Below are positions 8,151-18,437 of a DNA stretch of 64,000 nt, in pieces. The stretch spans positions 248,001-312,000 of the forward strand of contig CAVZSO010000003.1 of assembly GCA_963777975.1 (NCBI GenBank), in the 5' to 3' direction. Within the stretch, counting starts at the first letter, position 1, and every line of letters starts with the position of its first letter. The position numbers were made by a program, and so were the translations under genes. The stretch is from CSP1-4 sp963777975 (lineage in GTDB: Bacteria > Chloroflexota > Limnocylindria > Limnocylindrales > CSP1-4). The notes under the pieces are model-generated. The model worked only from the letters and a program-made list of their open reading frames with translations, was not told the origin of the DNA and ran no database searches.

Positions 8151-8930
8151 TCACTTGACCAGCCGTGCGGTCAGGCCGCGCCGCGCGAGCACGAGGCCGA
8201 TCCCCGCGTAGAGCAGCAGCACGCCGATGTGCACCAGTGACGGGAGCGGCTGGGCGACGGCCAGGGTCAGATCGCGGGTCAGCGCAACGCCGTTGTAGAG
8301 GGGCGTCGCCCAGGCCACCACCTGGAGGATCGGTGGCAGCCGCTCGATGGGAAAGAACGTGCCGCTGAAGAGGTAGAGCGGCATGATCACGAAGCGGAAG
8401 ATCATGCTGAAGGTCGCCGCCGGGTCGCCGGTGATGCGCGACGCGATGAAGATCATGATCGGGCTGAAGGCGAAGCCGGTCAGCATCGCGGCGGGCACGG
8501 CCAGCAGCGCGCTCGGGCCGCGCGGCACGCCGAAGATCGTCATCACGATCAGGAACGCGGTCGCGGTCGTCAGCAAGCGGAAACCGATCCAGCCGAACTC
8601 GCCGACGAGCAGGTCCCAGGTGCGCAACGGCGTGGCCAGCATCGCCTCGTAGTTGCGGCGCCAGAGGATGCGGGCGGAGATCGGGAAGCTCGACTCGAAG
8701 GTCGCCGTCTGCATCGCGCCGCCGGCCAACAGGCCAGGCGCGATGAAGGCCAGGTAGGTCAGGCCCGCCGGGATGACCGAGCCCGCGCTCCCGCCGGAGC
8801 CCGACCCGATGAGGGAGCCGACACCGAAGCCCATGGCGATCATGAACAGGACCGGGTTCAGGAACGACGAGAAGATCGAGCCCCGCCACGTGCGCCGATA
8901 GACCCACAGGTGGCGTTGCAGGACGCGCAA
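8151..8930 (-). CDS. ABC-2 type transporter permease, 5' end shifted
   Basis: The second permease of the exporter, paralogous to its downstream neighbour (RVLQRHLWVYRRTW against HLIERNILVYKR; FLFSGTFFPIERLPPILQ against its counterpart). At least 259 residues with six hydrophobic segments. The open frame begins at a TTG (8930), but an ATG at 9019-9021 overlaps the ATPase stop as ATGA and reads Ala/Ser/Gly/Pro-rich sequence up to FEPGL. Dropping one base near 8930 would join that stretch to this frame, so the gene probably starts at 9021. The low-complexity lead makes this tentative. Confidence 0.85.
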   Translation of the reverse strand: MRVLQRHLWVYRRTWRGSIFSSFLNPVLFMIAMGFGVGSLIGSGSGGSAGSVIPAGLTYLAFIAPGLLAGGAMQTATFESSFPISARILWRRNYEAMLATPLRTWDLLVGEFGWIGFRLLTTATAFLIVMTIFGVPRGPSALLAVPAAMLTGFAFSPIMIFIASRITGDPAATFSMIFRFVIMPLYLFSGTFFPIERLPPILQVVAWATPLYNGVALTRDLTLAVAQPLPSLVHIGVLLLYAGIGLVLARRGLTARLVK

Positions 8931-9020
8931 GCCCGGGTTCGAAGAGGCCCGGGCCGGCGGTCGGGCCCGGGCCGGGGCCGCCTGCGGAGCGGCTGTCGAT
9001 GGGCCGCGAGGCGACGGCCA

Positions 9021-10100
9021 TCAGTCGACCAGGGTGCGGCCGGTGAGGCGGAGGAAGACGTCCTCCAGCGTCGCCCTGCGGATGAGGCTGCTCTCCGGTC
9101 GGACGCCGGCCGCGTGAAGTCGTTCGATGGCTGCCTCGCCGTCGCTCGTGTAGACCAGGACACGGTCCGGTCGCTGCTCGGTCCGCTCGACGAGCGTCCC
9201 GAAGTCGACGCCGGCCACGGCCGCGTATCCGTCGACGCCGTCATCGAAGCGCAGCTCGAGCACCTCGCGCGAGACGTGCTCCTCGATCAACTGGCGTGGC
9301 GAGCCTTCGGCCACGATCTTGGCGTTGTCCATGACCACCAGTCGGTCGCAGAGCTGCTCGGCCTCGTCCATGTAGTGGGTCGTCAGGACGAGGGTCGAGC
9401 CCTGACGCTTGAGCTGATAGAGCCGCTCCCAGAGGAGGTGTCGTGCCTGCGGGTCGAGGCCGGTGGTCGGCTCGTCGAGGAGCACCAGGGTCGGGTCGGC
9501 GATGAGCGCGCGGGCGATGGTCAGTCGGCGCTTCATGCCGCCCGACAGCGGCTCGACCTGGCTGTCGGCACGGTCCGTGAGCTGGACGAATTCGAGCAGC
9601 TCCGCCGCGCGGCGCGCCGCATCGGCCCGTGGCACCTCGAAGTAGCGGGCGTAGATGAGCAGGTTCTCGCGGACGGTCAGCTCGGAGTCGAGGTTGTCGG
9701 CCTGCGGCACGACGCCGAGCTTGGCCCGGATCTTCGCGCCGTCGCGATCGGGGTCCATGCCCAGCACGCGGAGCGTGCCATCGCTCTTGGGCGAGACGCA
9801 GCCGATCATGCGCATGGTCGATGTCTTGCCGGCGCCGTTCGGTCCCAGGAAGCCGAACGCCTCACCGGGCGCGACGTCGAAGTCGATGGCATCGACGGCC
9901 GTGAACTCGCCGAAACGCTTGGTCAACCCGCGTGCGTGGATGAGCGCGCTGTCGCTTGACTCGGTGCTCGCGGACGCGGTCTCGCTCGACGCGGTGCCGG
10001 TGGACGAGGCATCTGCGCGCGCGGTCGCGCTGGACCGAGCGGCGCCATCGGGCGTGGCGTCAGCGGGCATCGTCGGCTGGTCGGTCGGGACGCGGGTCAC
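9021..10100 (-). CDS. ABC transporter ATP-binding protein (NodI/DrrA type)
   Basis: A 359-residue ATPase that energises the two following permeases. Seen: Walker A FGFLGPNGAGKTST (about residues 82-95), signature LSGGMKRRL, Walker B LVLLDEPTTGLD and the switch His in LVLTTHYMDEAEQ. A C-terminal extension of about 75 residues is typical of NodI/DrrA exporters. The first 50 residues are Ala/Ser/Thr-rich and probably disordered, so the real start may be the ATG at codon 11 instead of the GTG at 10100. It is the first gene of the exporter operon. The 217-bp region upstream to the pseudogene shows no clear promoter. Confidence 0.92.
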   Translation of the reverse strand: MTRVPTDQPTMPADATPDGAARSSATARADASSTGTASSETASASTESSDSALIHARGLTKRFGEFTAVDAIDFDVAPGEAFGFLGPNGAGKTSTMRMIGCVSPKSDGTLRVLGMDPDRDGAKIRAKLGVVPQADNLDSELTVRENLLIYARYFEVPRADAARRAAELLEFVQLTDRADSQVEPLSGGMKRRLTIARALIADPTLVLLDEPTTGLDPQARHLLWERLYQLKRQGSTLVLTTHYMDEAEQLCDRLVVMDNAKIVAEGSPRQLIEEHVSREVLELRFDDGVDGYAAVAGVDFGTLVERTEQRPDRVLVYTSDGEAAIERLHAAGVRPESSLIRRATLEDVFLRLTGRTLVD

Positions 10101-10317
10101 GGAGTGCGATGGTAGCCGTTCGCGGCCAGGGCTTCCGTGTGCCCGCCCGAATCAGCCGTTTTGCGAACCCAGGCGCTCGCCCACGCGGGCCGCGCGAGCA
10201 GCTTGCGAAGGCGCACCGAAGCATGCCGCGGCAAACTTCCGTGGAACTTGCCGGGGTGATGCCAGCGTCCAAGATCACGGATGGACGGTTCGTCGCAGAC
10301 TCGTTGTCGTGGACGCG

Positions 10318-11110
10318 ATGCGGATCGGGCGGTCAGTTCGGGCGCTGCGACAGCGCAATGGCTGGACGGCAAGGTCGAGCTCGCGAAGCGAGCGTGGGTC
10401 TCGCAGACTCGACGGTCTCCTGATGGATCGAGCTCGGCCAGGTCGACGGTATCGACGGCTTCCAAGCGATCGAGCGCGTTGTCGAGGCGCTCGGCGGCGT
10501 CTGCTCGATGTCCGGGTCCGCTGGAACGGCGAAGGTCTCGACCGCCTGCGCGACCGCAGGCTGCACGCCGCGATCAGTGGATGCCAGACGATGCGACATG
10601 CTCACGAGCTATCGATGGGATGGTCGGTGAAGACCGAAGTCACGTTCGACGATCCGCGGGGAACGCGGCTCGATCGACGTTCTCGCGCGGCATCGGACAT
10701 CGGGACAGCGTTGCTCGTGGTCGAGGTCAAGTCGGCGATGCCGGACATCCAGTCGATGCTCGGCGACACTCGATCGCAAGGCGCGACTCGGCACCGATGA
10801 TCGCGCGCTGAGCGCGGCTGGCCGAGCTCGGTCAGCACGCCTCGCGTCTGTTAGTTCTGTCGCGGACGATCGCGACGGAACCGTCGAGGCGCGATCGATG
10901 CTCACGCCGCGACGTCCTGCGCCGCGGCCTGCCAACGTCAGGAGCCGCGGCGGTCGCACGCCTGGCTGCGCGACTCCGGGGCCGCAGTCCGGAGCCGATG
11001 GCCGGCATCATCTTCCTGTCAGATCTACCCACGCCGCGGGCGATCGCAAGGCGACGGCGAGCGATCCGCCGTTCGTGGCTCGACGGTCAAGGAGCGAGCG
11101 CACGCGAGGA
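10318..11110 (+). pseudogene. Decayed XRE-type regulator with nuclease-like domain
   Basis: Reading across frames recovers one protein. MRIGRSVRALRQRNGWT (10318 on) is followed in another frame by VELAKRAWVSQ. A third frame has TVS-stop-WIELGQVDGIDGF (about 10412-10465), then the first frame resumes with LLDVRVRWNGEGLDRL. Next come SIDVLA (another frame) and LLVVEVKSAMPDIQSML (about 10710-10760). The last piece reads RLAELGQHASRLLVLSRT to MAGIIFLSDLP (to about 11030). This is an XRE helix-turn-helix fused to a domain with the D...ExK spacing of PD-(D/E)XK nucleases, a layout I recall in actinobacterial and Chloroflexota hypothetical regulators. The in-frame TGA where CGA (Arg) is expected, plus at least five frame changes, indicates real decay. 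I see no other gene between 11110 and the end of dnaK. Confidence 0.6.
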
Positions 11111-11405
11111 TGGGCGCAGCAGTGCTTCCGTCAGGCACGTGACCAGGATCCGCGTGCGTCAGACACCCGTGGCCAACTCGGGCCAGGGCCGCAGATATGG
11201 CAGGAACCACACCGGCCTCGTCGTCACCCGAGACACGGGTCGACTGACGCTCGAAAGCGCCGGCCGCGCGACATGCGCTGCGGCTCGGGGTGCGCTGCAG
11301 CCGGGGTGCGCAGCGCCTACCGGGTGCGCAGCGACTGCGCGGTGCGGCTCAGGGACTGCTCGGCGACACGCGTCGCTGGTGGCCAGATCGCGCGAAGGCC
11401 GCGCG

Positions 11406-13404
<1,999 letters not shown>

Positions 13405-13406
13405 GG

Positions 13407-14051
13407 TTAGTCGTTGCCTCCGGATCCGGCATCGACGCCGGGCTGGTCAGGTGGAGCCGCGCGGCCGGATCGGCCGGCGGTGGTGCCGGGCTGACCGGCA
13501 CCTTCGCTGGAGTTGGTGGCGACGGCGACGAGCGACGGCCGCAGGATCCGATCGCGGACGCGATAGCCGCGCTGGATCTCGGCGACGATGGTGTCCTCGG
13601 GGACGTCGATGGTCTCGATCTGGGTCAGCGCCTCGTGCTGGCGCGGGTCGAACGGTCGTCCCAACGCCTCGATCGGCGTGACGCCCTCCGACTCGAGCAG
13701 CATCCGCAGTTTGCGGTCGATGGCCGCGATGCCCTGCACCCAGCCGTCACCGGTCAGTGGCTCGGGCATCGCCTCGATGGCCCGGTCGAAGTCGTCGGCG
13801 ATGGCGATGACCTTGCGCAGCAACGACTCGTTGGCCAGGCCGGCCGTCGTCTCGCGCTCCTGCTCGGTGCGACGCTTGTAGTTCTGGAAGTCGGCCGCCG
13901 AGCGCTGCAGGGCGGCCAGGTTCTCCGCCGCCTCCTGGATGGCGGCATCGCGCTCGACCTGGAGCGCGGCGATCTGATCGATGAGCTGGGTGACGCTCGG
14001 CGTCTCGAGCGCATCGATGCGCTCCTGGGCTCGGGTCTTGTGGGTCGGCAT
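13407..14051 (-). CDS. grpE: Nucleotide exchange factor GrpE
   Basis: A 214-residue GrpE that releases ADP from DnaK. Seen: a long N-terminal coiled coil (about residues 8-70, including DFQNYKRRTEQER), hinge helices with KVIAIADDFDRAIEAMP, and the C-terminal beta domain with FDPRQHEALTQIE and VAEIQRGYRVRDRILRPSLV. The last 35 residues are Gly/Pro/Ala-rich and probably disordered. It lies between hrcA and dnaK with gaps of 10 and 2 bases, so is certainly cotranscribed. Confidence 0.95.
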   Translation of the reverse strand: MPTHKTRAQERIDALETPSVTQLIDQIAALQVERDAAIQEAAENLAALQRSAADFQNYKRRTEQERETTAGLANESLLRKVIAIADDFDRAIEAMPEPLTGDGWVQGIAAIDRKLRMLLESEGVTPIEALGRPFDPRQHEALTQIETIDVPEDTIVAEIQRGYRVRDRILRPSLVAVATNSSEGAGQPGTTAGRSGRAAPPDQPGVDAGSGGND

Positions 14052-14061
14052 GCGCGGGGCC

Positions 14062-15123
14062 TCAGGCGTACAGGTGATCGACGAGCTCGTTCATCAGCGC
14101 GCTGACATAGCGAACGGTCGAGATCGCGTGGGGATAGGCCATCCGGGTCGGCCCGAGGATGCCGACGACGCCCGACGCCCGGCCCCTGCGCCCGTATGGC
14201 GCCAGGACCAGCGCCACATCGTGCATCTCGATGGACCGATTCTCGGCGCCGATGTAGATGCGCACGTCACCCGAGTCGGTCACCTCGTGGACCAGGTCGC
14301 CGAAGTAGACGCGATCCTCGAGCAGGGCGAAGACGCGGCGGACCTTGTCCGTCTGGGCGAACTCCGGCGCGGCCATGACGTTGAGGAGGCCCTCGCTGAA
14401 GACGTCGTCGACGGCCGTAGCGTCGAACTCGCGCATGGCTCGCTCGACGCGCTCGCCGATCCGGGCGGTCAGACGGTCCGTCTCGTCGTCGAGCGGCAGC
14501 GCCCGGACGACGGCCGTCATCTCGGCCGCGGCCAGGCCGGCCAGCCGCTCATTGAGGCGACGCGCGATATCGTCGAGTGCTGCTTGGTCGGTGCCAGCAT
14601 CGAGCGGCACGAGGACCTGCTTGACGGCGCCCTCGGCCAGCACCAGCACGAGGCTGCCAAGGCGGTCACCGGTCTCGACCAGGTCGAGGCGGCGAAGGCG
14701 TGAGGCGTCGGCCTTGGCCGGCGTAGCCAGGCCGGCGGAGTGCGTGGCGCCGGCCAGCGTCGAGGCCGCCAGGCGGAACCATTGCTCGCTGGCGAACTCG
14801 ACCTGCCCGAACTGGTGGCGGATCATGAGCTGCTCGACGGGCGCCAGGATGACCGCCTCGGAGATCGACTCGACGTAGAGGCGATAGCCGGCGTCGGTCG
14901 GCACGCGGCCGGCGCTCGTGTGCGGGCTGCGCAGGAAACCGGCACGCTCGAGCTCGGCCATCACGTTGCGGACGGTGGCGGAGCTGACGTCAAGGCGGTG
15001 CTTGACGACCAGCGCATGGCTGCCGACCGGTTGGGCCGTGGCCACGTATTCCTCGATGATGGCCCGCAGGATGGCCGCAGAGCGCGGGTCGAGCGGGCCG
15101 GGGCGGTCCTTGCGTCTCGCCAC
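14062..15123 (-). CDS. hrcA: Heat-inducible transcription repressor HrcA
   Basis: A 353-residue repressor that binds CIRCE and shuts off the heat-shock operon when GroE capacity is free. Seen: winged-helix N-terminus with AAILRAIIEEYVATAQPVGS and SSATVRNVMAELE, TSAGRVPTDAGYRLYV, then the GAF-like effector region and the C-terminal YIGAENRSIEMHDVALVLAPYG and GILGPTRMAYPHAISTVRYV. The open frame extends to a GTG at 15168, but that codon lies inside the CIRCE operator. I therefore choose GTG 15123, which gives MARRKDRPGPLD and has GAGG upstream. It is the first gene of hrcA-grpE-dnaK. Confidence 0.94.
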   Translation of the reverse strand: MARRKDRPGPLDPRSAAILRAIIEEYVATAQPVGSHALVVKHRLDVSSATVRNVMAELERAGFLRSPHTSAGRVPTDAGYRLYVESISEAVILAPVEQLMIRHQFGQVEFASEQWFRLAASTLAGATHSAGLATPAKADASRLRRLDLVETGDRLGSLVLVLAEGAVKQVLVPLDAGTDQAALDDIARRLNERLAGLAAAEMTAVVRALPLDDETDRLTARIGERVERAMREFDATAVDDVFSEGLLNVMAAPEFAQTDKVRRVFALLEDRVYFGDLVHEVTDSGDVRIYIGAENRSIEMHDVALVLAPYGRRGRASGVVGILGPTRMAYPHAISTVRYVSALMNELVDHLYA

Positions 15124-15161
15124 GCCGGCAGATCCTCGTTTCGTCGTTCGCTTGTGCTTGG

Positions 15162-15188
15162 TTAGCACTCTCGGGCTGCGAGTGCTAA
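15162..15188. promoter_or_regulatory. CIRCE operator for HrcA
   Basis: TTAGCACTC at 15162-15170 and GAGTGCTAA at 15180-15188, separated by exactly nine bases, match the CIRCE consensus without a mismatch. It lies between the promoter and the hrcA start, so bound HrcA would block the hrcA-grpE-dnaK operon. Confidence 0.97.
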
Positions 15189-15202
15189 CTCCGTGTGGGC
15201 GG

Positions 15203-15232
15203 ATGGTAGCAGTCGGGGATGCCGAGTGTCAA
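15203..15232 (-). promoter_or_regulatory. Sigma-A type promoter of hrcA-grpE-dnaK
   Basis: On the minus strand, TTGACA (15227-15232) and TACCAT (15203-15208) are spaced by 18 bases, 14 bases upstream of CIRCE. The perfect -35 and the operator placement make this a confident housekeeping-sigma promoter. Confidence 0.8.
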
Positions 15233-15321
15233 CGCACGAGCGGATCCGTCGTCGGCTTCGCCCGCGCTGAGGCTCGCATCCGCGCAGGCGCGGATCTCGT
15301 TCCGCCCGATATCCTCGGACG

Positions 15322-16282
15322 ATGCGATTCGGAGCCGCCTTCTGGATCAACCGCACGACCTGGCCTGCCCTGCGCGATGCGGCGCGACGCGTCGAGGCGG
15401 CCGGCTTCGACTCGCTCTGGGCGGACGACCACCTGCTGGCCGACGAGGGCGACTGGACCGACGCGAAGCTCGAGGGCTGGCTGACCCTGGCGGCCTGGAC
15501 GCAGCTGACGACGCGCGTGCAGCTGGGGCTCCTGGTCGGGGCCAACACCTTCCGCAACCCGGGCCTGACCGCCAAGCTGGCCACGACGCTCGATCACCTG
15601 AGCGACGGCCGCGCCATCCTCGGCCTCGGCGCGCGGTTGGTTCGAGCGCGAGCACGAGGCATTCGGGCTCGACTTCGGGGCCGGCTTCGGCGAGCGGCTG
15701 GATCGCCTGGATGAGGCAGTCGGACTCATCCGGCGCCTGCTCGACGGCGAGCGGGTGACGCACGACGGCCCGACCTACCAGATGCGCGACGCCGTCGTCG
15801 CCCCGCGCCCGGTGCAGCCTCGGCTGCCGATCCTCATCGGCGGTTCCGGGCCGCGCAAGACGCTCCTGACCACGGCCAGGTACGCCGACCTGTGGAACGC
15901 GTACGGCGACCCGGCGCGGATCGCCGAGCGCGACACGATCCTGCGTGCCCACTGCGTCGCTATCGGACGGGACGAGCGGCAGATCGCCCGGACGGTGACG
16001 ATGGAGGTCGTGATCCGCGATGACCCCGCAGACGCTCAGGCGGCCTTTGACGTGACGGCGGTGCGGCACGACATCGTGGGCAAGGTCGGCAGCGACGGCA
16101 GCCCGCGCGGACTGACGCTGTGGGGCCCGCCGGCGTCCGTCGCCAGCGGCATCCGCGCGTATGCCCAGGTCGGGGTCTCGGAGGTCATGTGGGTCTTTCG
16201 CGACCCCTTCGACCTCGAGACCATCGAGCGCCTGGGCGAGGTTCGAGCGGCGCTCGGATCGATGGGCCCTGCCGACGGCTGA
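15322..16282 (+). CDS. LLM class (F420-type) oxidoreductase, frameshifted
   Basis: A luciferase-like monooxygenase-fold flavin or F420 oxidoreductase of about 319 residues. Seen: AGFDSLWADDHLL near residue 30, LGLLVGANTFRNPGLTAKLATTLDHLSDGRAILGLGA (about 75-110, given here only as a region), then in the next frame FEREHEAFGLDFG, LPILIGGSGPRKTLL and SEVMWVFRDPFDLETIERL. One extra base near 15645 accounts for the frame change. It is clearly paralogous to the protein at 55056-56000 (shared GANTFRNP and TTLDH). TATCCT ends six bases before the ATG, a leaderless signature. The substrate is unknown; F420 use is inferred from the family. Confidence 0.88.
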
Positions 16283-16348
16283 TCCCAAGGCGCCCCAGGG
16301 CCGGCCCGATCGCCAGCCGGTGGACGAGTGGAGTCGGGTGACGGGCGT

Positions 16349-17635
16349 CTAAGCCACGAGCTCGATGGCCAGGGCACCGGCGAGGAGCCGCCCGCGGGCG
16401 GTCGATCGGATGCGGGCAGGGCCAGCTGGCTCGACGAGCCCGAGTCGGAGCGACGGTCCAACGTCGCCCGCCCGGCGGCAGCGAGCTGGTCGGACGCGAG
16501 CCCTTCGCGGGTGCGAAGCGCGAGCGACACCGTTTCAAGCTGGATCGCGCCATCGTCGAGCGTCTCGACGCCCCCGGGCGGGAGCTGCGGCCGTGCTGCA
16601 GCGCCCCGGTCGGTGGCCGCGGGCATGACGGCCGACAGATAGCCATCAAGCCGGGCCGCGTTCCAGGTCCGGCGCCGGCCACCGTCGAAGCCGTGCGCAC
16701 CCGGACCGACGCCGACGGTCGGCCGGCGGCGCCAGTACGCCTGGTTGTGCCGGCTCTCGCCGCCCGGCCGCGCCCAGTTGGAGACCTCGTACCAGGCGAA
16801 GCCCGCTCGTTGGAGGCGCTCGTCGAGCCACAGGTACTGGTCGGCGGCTCGATCGTCGTCCTGCTCCGTGGCGGCGTCGCGACGCCAGCGGCGGGCCCCC
16901 GGTCGGACCGGCAGATGGTCGCCGGACGCCCCGGTCAGGCCCGCGGCGTCGGGGTCGTCGAGCGTCAGGGCGTAGGCCGAGACGTGGTCGATGGGCAGGT
17001 CGAGCGCCCGCTCGACCGTGGCCTGCCACGTCGCCATCGACTGGCCCGGGATGTCGTACAGCAGGTCGATCGATCGGTGCGCGATGCCGGCACGACGCGC
17101 GTGCCGCGACCGCCTCGACGACGTCGACCGGGCGATGACGGCGACCGAGTCGTCGCAGCTCTGCCGCGTCGAGGCTCTGGGCGCCGAAGCTGACGCGGGT
17201 CACGCCGGCCGCCCGGAAGCCGGCCAGGTCGCCGCGCTCGTCCGGGCCGGGGTTGGCCTCGATCGTCACCTCGGCGTCGGCCTCGAGGCCGTACCGTCGT
17301 TCGATCCGTTCGAGAAGCGCCGCCACGTCCGCGGCCGGCAGCAGGGACGGCGTGCCGCCGCCCAGGTAGACGGAGTCGAGCGCCGGCCGCCGGACAGACC
17401 CGGGGCAGCCGAAGTCGGCGTCGAGCCCGTCGGCGCGCAGGTCGAGCTCGACCTTCACGGCCTCGACGAACGCCCCGACGCGAGCCGTCGGGCCGCGGGT
17501 CGTACGGCCGGTGTAGACGACGAAGTCGCAGTACGGGCAGAGCGAGACACAGAACGGGACGTGCAGGTACAGCCCGACCGGCGGGCGAGGCGCCGTGCCG
17601 ACCGGCGAGCTGTGTGCGTCGTGGTCCGGCGCCAC
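16349..17635 (-). CDS. hemW: HemW-like radical SAM protein, two frameshifts
   Basis: HemW (formerly called HemN-like) is a radical SAM haem chaperone. Seen: LYLHVPFCVSLCPYCDF with the CxxxCxxC cluster motif but no fourth Cys, as in HemW and unlike true HemN; then YLGGGTPSLLP, TIEANPGP, VSFGAQSLD, and, after frame changes near 17100 and 16455, AYALTLDD, YEVSNWARPGGESRHNQAYW, GVGPGAHGFD and a winged-helix tail ending GRLLAGALAIELVA. The second change looks like one G lost from a GGGG run. The two shifts cancel, giving 429 codons. It follows lepA and a CPBP protein on the same strand, matching the common lepA-hemW order. Confidence 0.88.
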
Positions 17636-17676
17636 GGCGGCCCCTGCTGTGCGCCGGCGCGACGGCAGCGCGAGGC

Positions 17677-18432
17677 TCAGTCGTCGGCCCCCCCGACGAC
17701 CTCCCAGCCCTCCGGTGGCAGGCTGGCAGCGAAGGCCTCCTCCGGCTCCTGGCCGGGCGGCTTGACGAGCCCGGCGTGGCCGGTCGTGACGAAGGTCGCG
17801 AAGCGGGTGATCGAATGGGCCACGAACGAGGCACCGATGCCGCCCGTCCAGACCGTCAGGAAGCCCGCCACGACGCCGGTGCCGAGGGCGATGAGCAGCA
17901 TGCCGCGACTGCGGCCCGGTGCCCCGAGGCGCGTCGTGATGCCGTACAGGACGGCCTGGAAGGCGATGGCCAGATCGGTCGGCCAGCCGAGTGCCAGCGT
18001 GATGCCGAGGATCGCACCTCGAAAGCAGGCCTCGTCGATGAAGGCGGTGCCGATGGCGTTGGCCGCCGCGCCTGGGTAGTGGCGGTACTCCGGCCAGCGG
18101 AGCCGCCGGTAGCGCAGCCAGGCGTAGACGACCGCGACGAGCGTCCCGATGCCGCCGAAGATGAGGCCCAGGGTGAGCGTCTCGACGCGGTCGGCGCCGA
18201 TGTTCAGGTGGAGCGTCGTGACCGGCGTCGGGAAGACGTACCAGATGGCCAGCGCCAGGGCGACCCCGGTGCCGTACCAGGCCAAGCGCCGGCCAGCTCC
18301 GCGCCAGCCGCCGGAGTTCGACTCGTCGTCGTACTCGGCCGCCCCGAAGCGATAGGCGTCCAGGCGGAGGAGCACGAGCAGGCCGGTCAGCCCGACCCCG
18401 ACCAGGATGCGCAGCTGGTCTTCGAGATCCAC
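17677..18432 (-). CDS. CPBP family intramembrane metalloprotease
   Basis: A 251-residue polytopic membrane protein of the CPBP (CAAX protease and bacteriocin-processing) family, with about seven hydrophobic segments. Seen: the first motif as IDEACFRGAILG near residue 145, a D-E-xxx-R variant of the usual EExxxR, and a later SFVAHSITRF with the metal-binding His. The family cleaves membrane peptides, often conferring bacteriocin immunity. GTG 18432, six bases after the lepA stop, is chosen because the longer frame overlaps lepA and adds only shadow sequence. The lepA-CPBP-hemW order suggests one operon. Confidence 0.82.
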   Translation of the reverse strand: MDLEDQLRILVGVGLTGLLVLLRLDAYRFGAAEYDDESNSGGWRGAGRRLAWYGTGVALALAIWYVFPTPVTTLHLNIGADRVETLTLGLIFGGIGTLVAVVYAWLRYRRLRWPEYRHYPGAAANAIGTAFIDEACFRGAILGITLALGWPTDLAIAFQAVLYGITTRLGAPGRSRGMLLIALGTGVVAGFLTVWTGGIGASFVAHSITRFATFVTTGHAGLVKPPGQEPEEAFAASLPPEGWEVVGGADD

Positions 18433-18437
18433 GCGCG

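Noticed and set aside
10281..10811. Intact 176-residue gene in the coding gap
   Set aside because: Only a short piece of it (VELAKRAWVSQ) matches the regulator; the rest is out-of-frame sequence of the pseudogene.
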